The translations under genes were made by a program, and so were the position numbers. This document shows, piece after piece, positions 63,597-64,000 of a stretch of 64,000 nucleotides of DNA; within the stretch, counting starts at the first letter, position 1; each line of letters begins with the position of its first letter. The notes beneath the pieces are model-generated. The model saw nothing but the letters and a program-made list of their open reading frames with translations, made no database searches and was not told the origin of the DNA. Source of the DNA: Pseudomonas beijingensis (GTDB taxonomy: Bacteria; Pseudomonadota; Gammaproteobacteria; Pseudomonadales; Pseudomonadaceae); contig NZ_CP117425.1 in the NCBI RefSeq assembly GCF_030687295.1, positions 2,484,001 through 2,548,000 of the forward strand, given 5' to 3'.

Positions 63597-63758
63597 TCGG
63601 AGCGGCTGACTTTGTACCAGATGTGGGCACGGATTTGAAGTTTTTCTTCACTTGGGGTGCGGTCAGTCGTCTACGCGAGCCTCAAACCAGAGCGGTCGTT
63701 GGCGGGCAAACCCCATTGCTGAAGGCGCAAGAAGGGGCTTGCTCGCCAAGACTCGGTT

Positions 63759-64000
63759 TCAGATAGCCAATGCATGGTAGCCCTGCACGTAGCTATAGCG
63801 CGGTCGGCTTTCGTGTTGTTCCGGTGTGAGGAAACTCATCAAGGCGTTGCGACTGTCGCGGCAAGCGGCTTTGTGTTCCATGTCCAGAAAGTGCCCGGTG
63901 GCTTGCAGCGTGCTGAAGCTGCTGTGCTGCACATGATCGGCAAAGAGCTTGGCGTCGTCGGCCGCGGTGTATTCGTCCCATTCGCCATTCAGGAACAGCA
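63759..64000 (-). CDS. phaG: PhaG, 3-hydroxyacyl-ACP thioesterase/transacylase, C-terminal part
   Basis: The gene runs off the right edge; only the last 80 or so codons are present. The end of an alpha/beta hydrolase is visible: 'LFLNGEWDEYTAADDAKLFA' (acid residue region) and 'ATGHFLDMEHKAACRDSRNA' (catalytic His), finishing 'YVQGYHALAI'. This matches the C-terminus of P. putida PhaG as I remember it. PhaG diverts 3-hydroxyacyl groups from fatty-acid synthesis to medium-chain polyhydroxyalkanoate. RhlA is the nearest alternative. Confidence 0.85.
   Translation of the reverse strand, partial: LFLNGEWDEYTAADDAKLFADHVQHSSFSTLQATGHFLDMEHKAACRDSRNALMSFLTPEQHESRPRYSYVQGYHALAI

Overview
The window is about 64 kb of a Pseudomonas chromosome, most likely from the P. 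fluorescens group. The evidence is the gene content (a complete pca protocatechuate pathway, an EmhABC/TtgABC-type efflux pump, ornithine-lipid genes, a PhaG fragment), GC-rich codon use, and more than twenty REP/REPIN repeats with the typical fluorescens-group core 'gtgggagcgagcttgctcgcga'.

Layout. 1-7.8 kb: housekeeping genes (rapA, pit, a small CcoM-like oxidase subunit behind an ANR-type box) and a composite repeat block at 286-1136. 7.9-20.6 kb: a contiguous catabolic block, pcaR-pcaK-pcaIJF-pcaHG-pcaT-pcaBDC plus an OprD-type porin. It takes protocatechuate to succinyl-CoA and acetyl-CoA. Boxes resembling PcaR sites lie before pcaR, pcaK, pcaI and, unexpectedly, the porin. 21.2-27.9 kb: an RND multidrug pump (outer-membrane channel, pump, adaptor) and its divergent TetR repressor. 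The adaptor gene carries a one-base frameshift. 28-47 kb: mixed functions, namely an ArsR/MFS/old-yellow-enzyme operon, AcpH, OlsB-OlsA, a beta-lactamase-like hydrolase, YceI, a cardiolipin synthase, BglX, LemA with two TPM-domain proteins, a methyltransferase, a PfpI protein, a YegP-like protein and a SIR2-like DUF4917 protein. 47.5-54.5 kb: YiaY-type dehydrogenase, a PLP alpha-oxoamine synthase next to an exporter, FosA, a PAS/GAF/GGDEF cyclase, a DUF4142 protein and an iron-permease-like protein.

54.6-60.2 kb is the most unusual part. It is visibly richer in A+T than its surroundings, and all its genes are on the minus strand. In transcription order they are: a D-2-hydroxyacid-dehydrogenase-like protein lacking the usual catalytic residues, an array of three identical tRNA-like genes plus one decayed copy at a 128-bp period, a MATE exporter, and a 611-residue protein of unknown family with a possible GNAT-like C-terminus. 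An operon with an embedded private tRNA array, an exporter and a possible acyl/aminoacyl transferase suggests a tRNA-dependent small-molecule or peptide pathway. That function is inference. The array itself is directly visible.

60.3-64 kb: a small lipoprotein, HicAB with a broken hicA, a twice-frameshifted LysE exporter with its divergent Lrp-type regulator, a frameshifted small gene, tRNA-Gly(CCC) and the 3' end of phaG. Several frameshifts fall in homopolymer runs, so assembly error must be considered alongside genuine gene decay.
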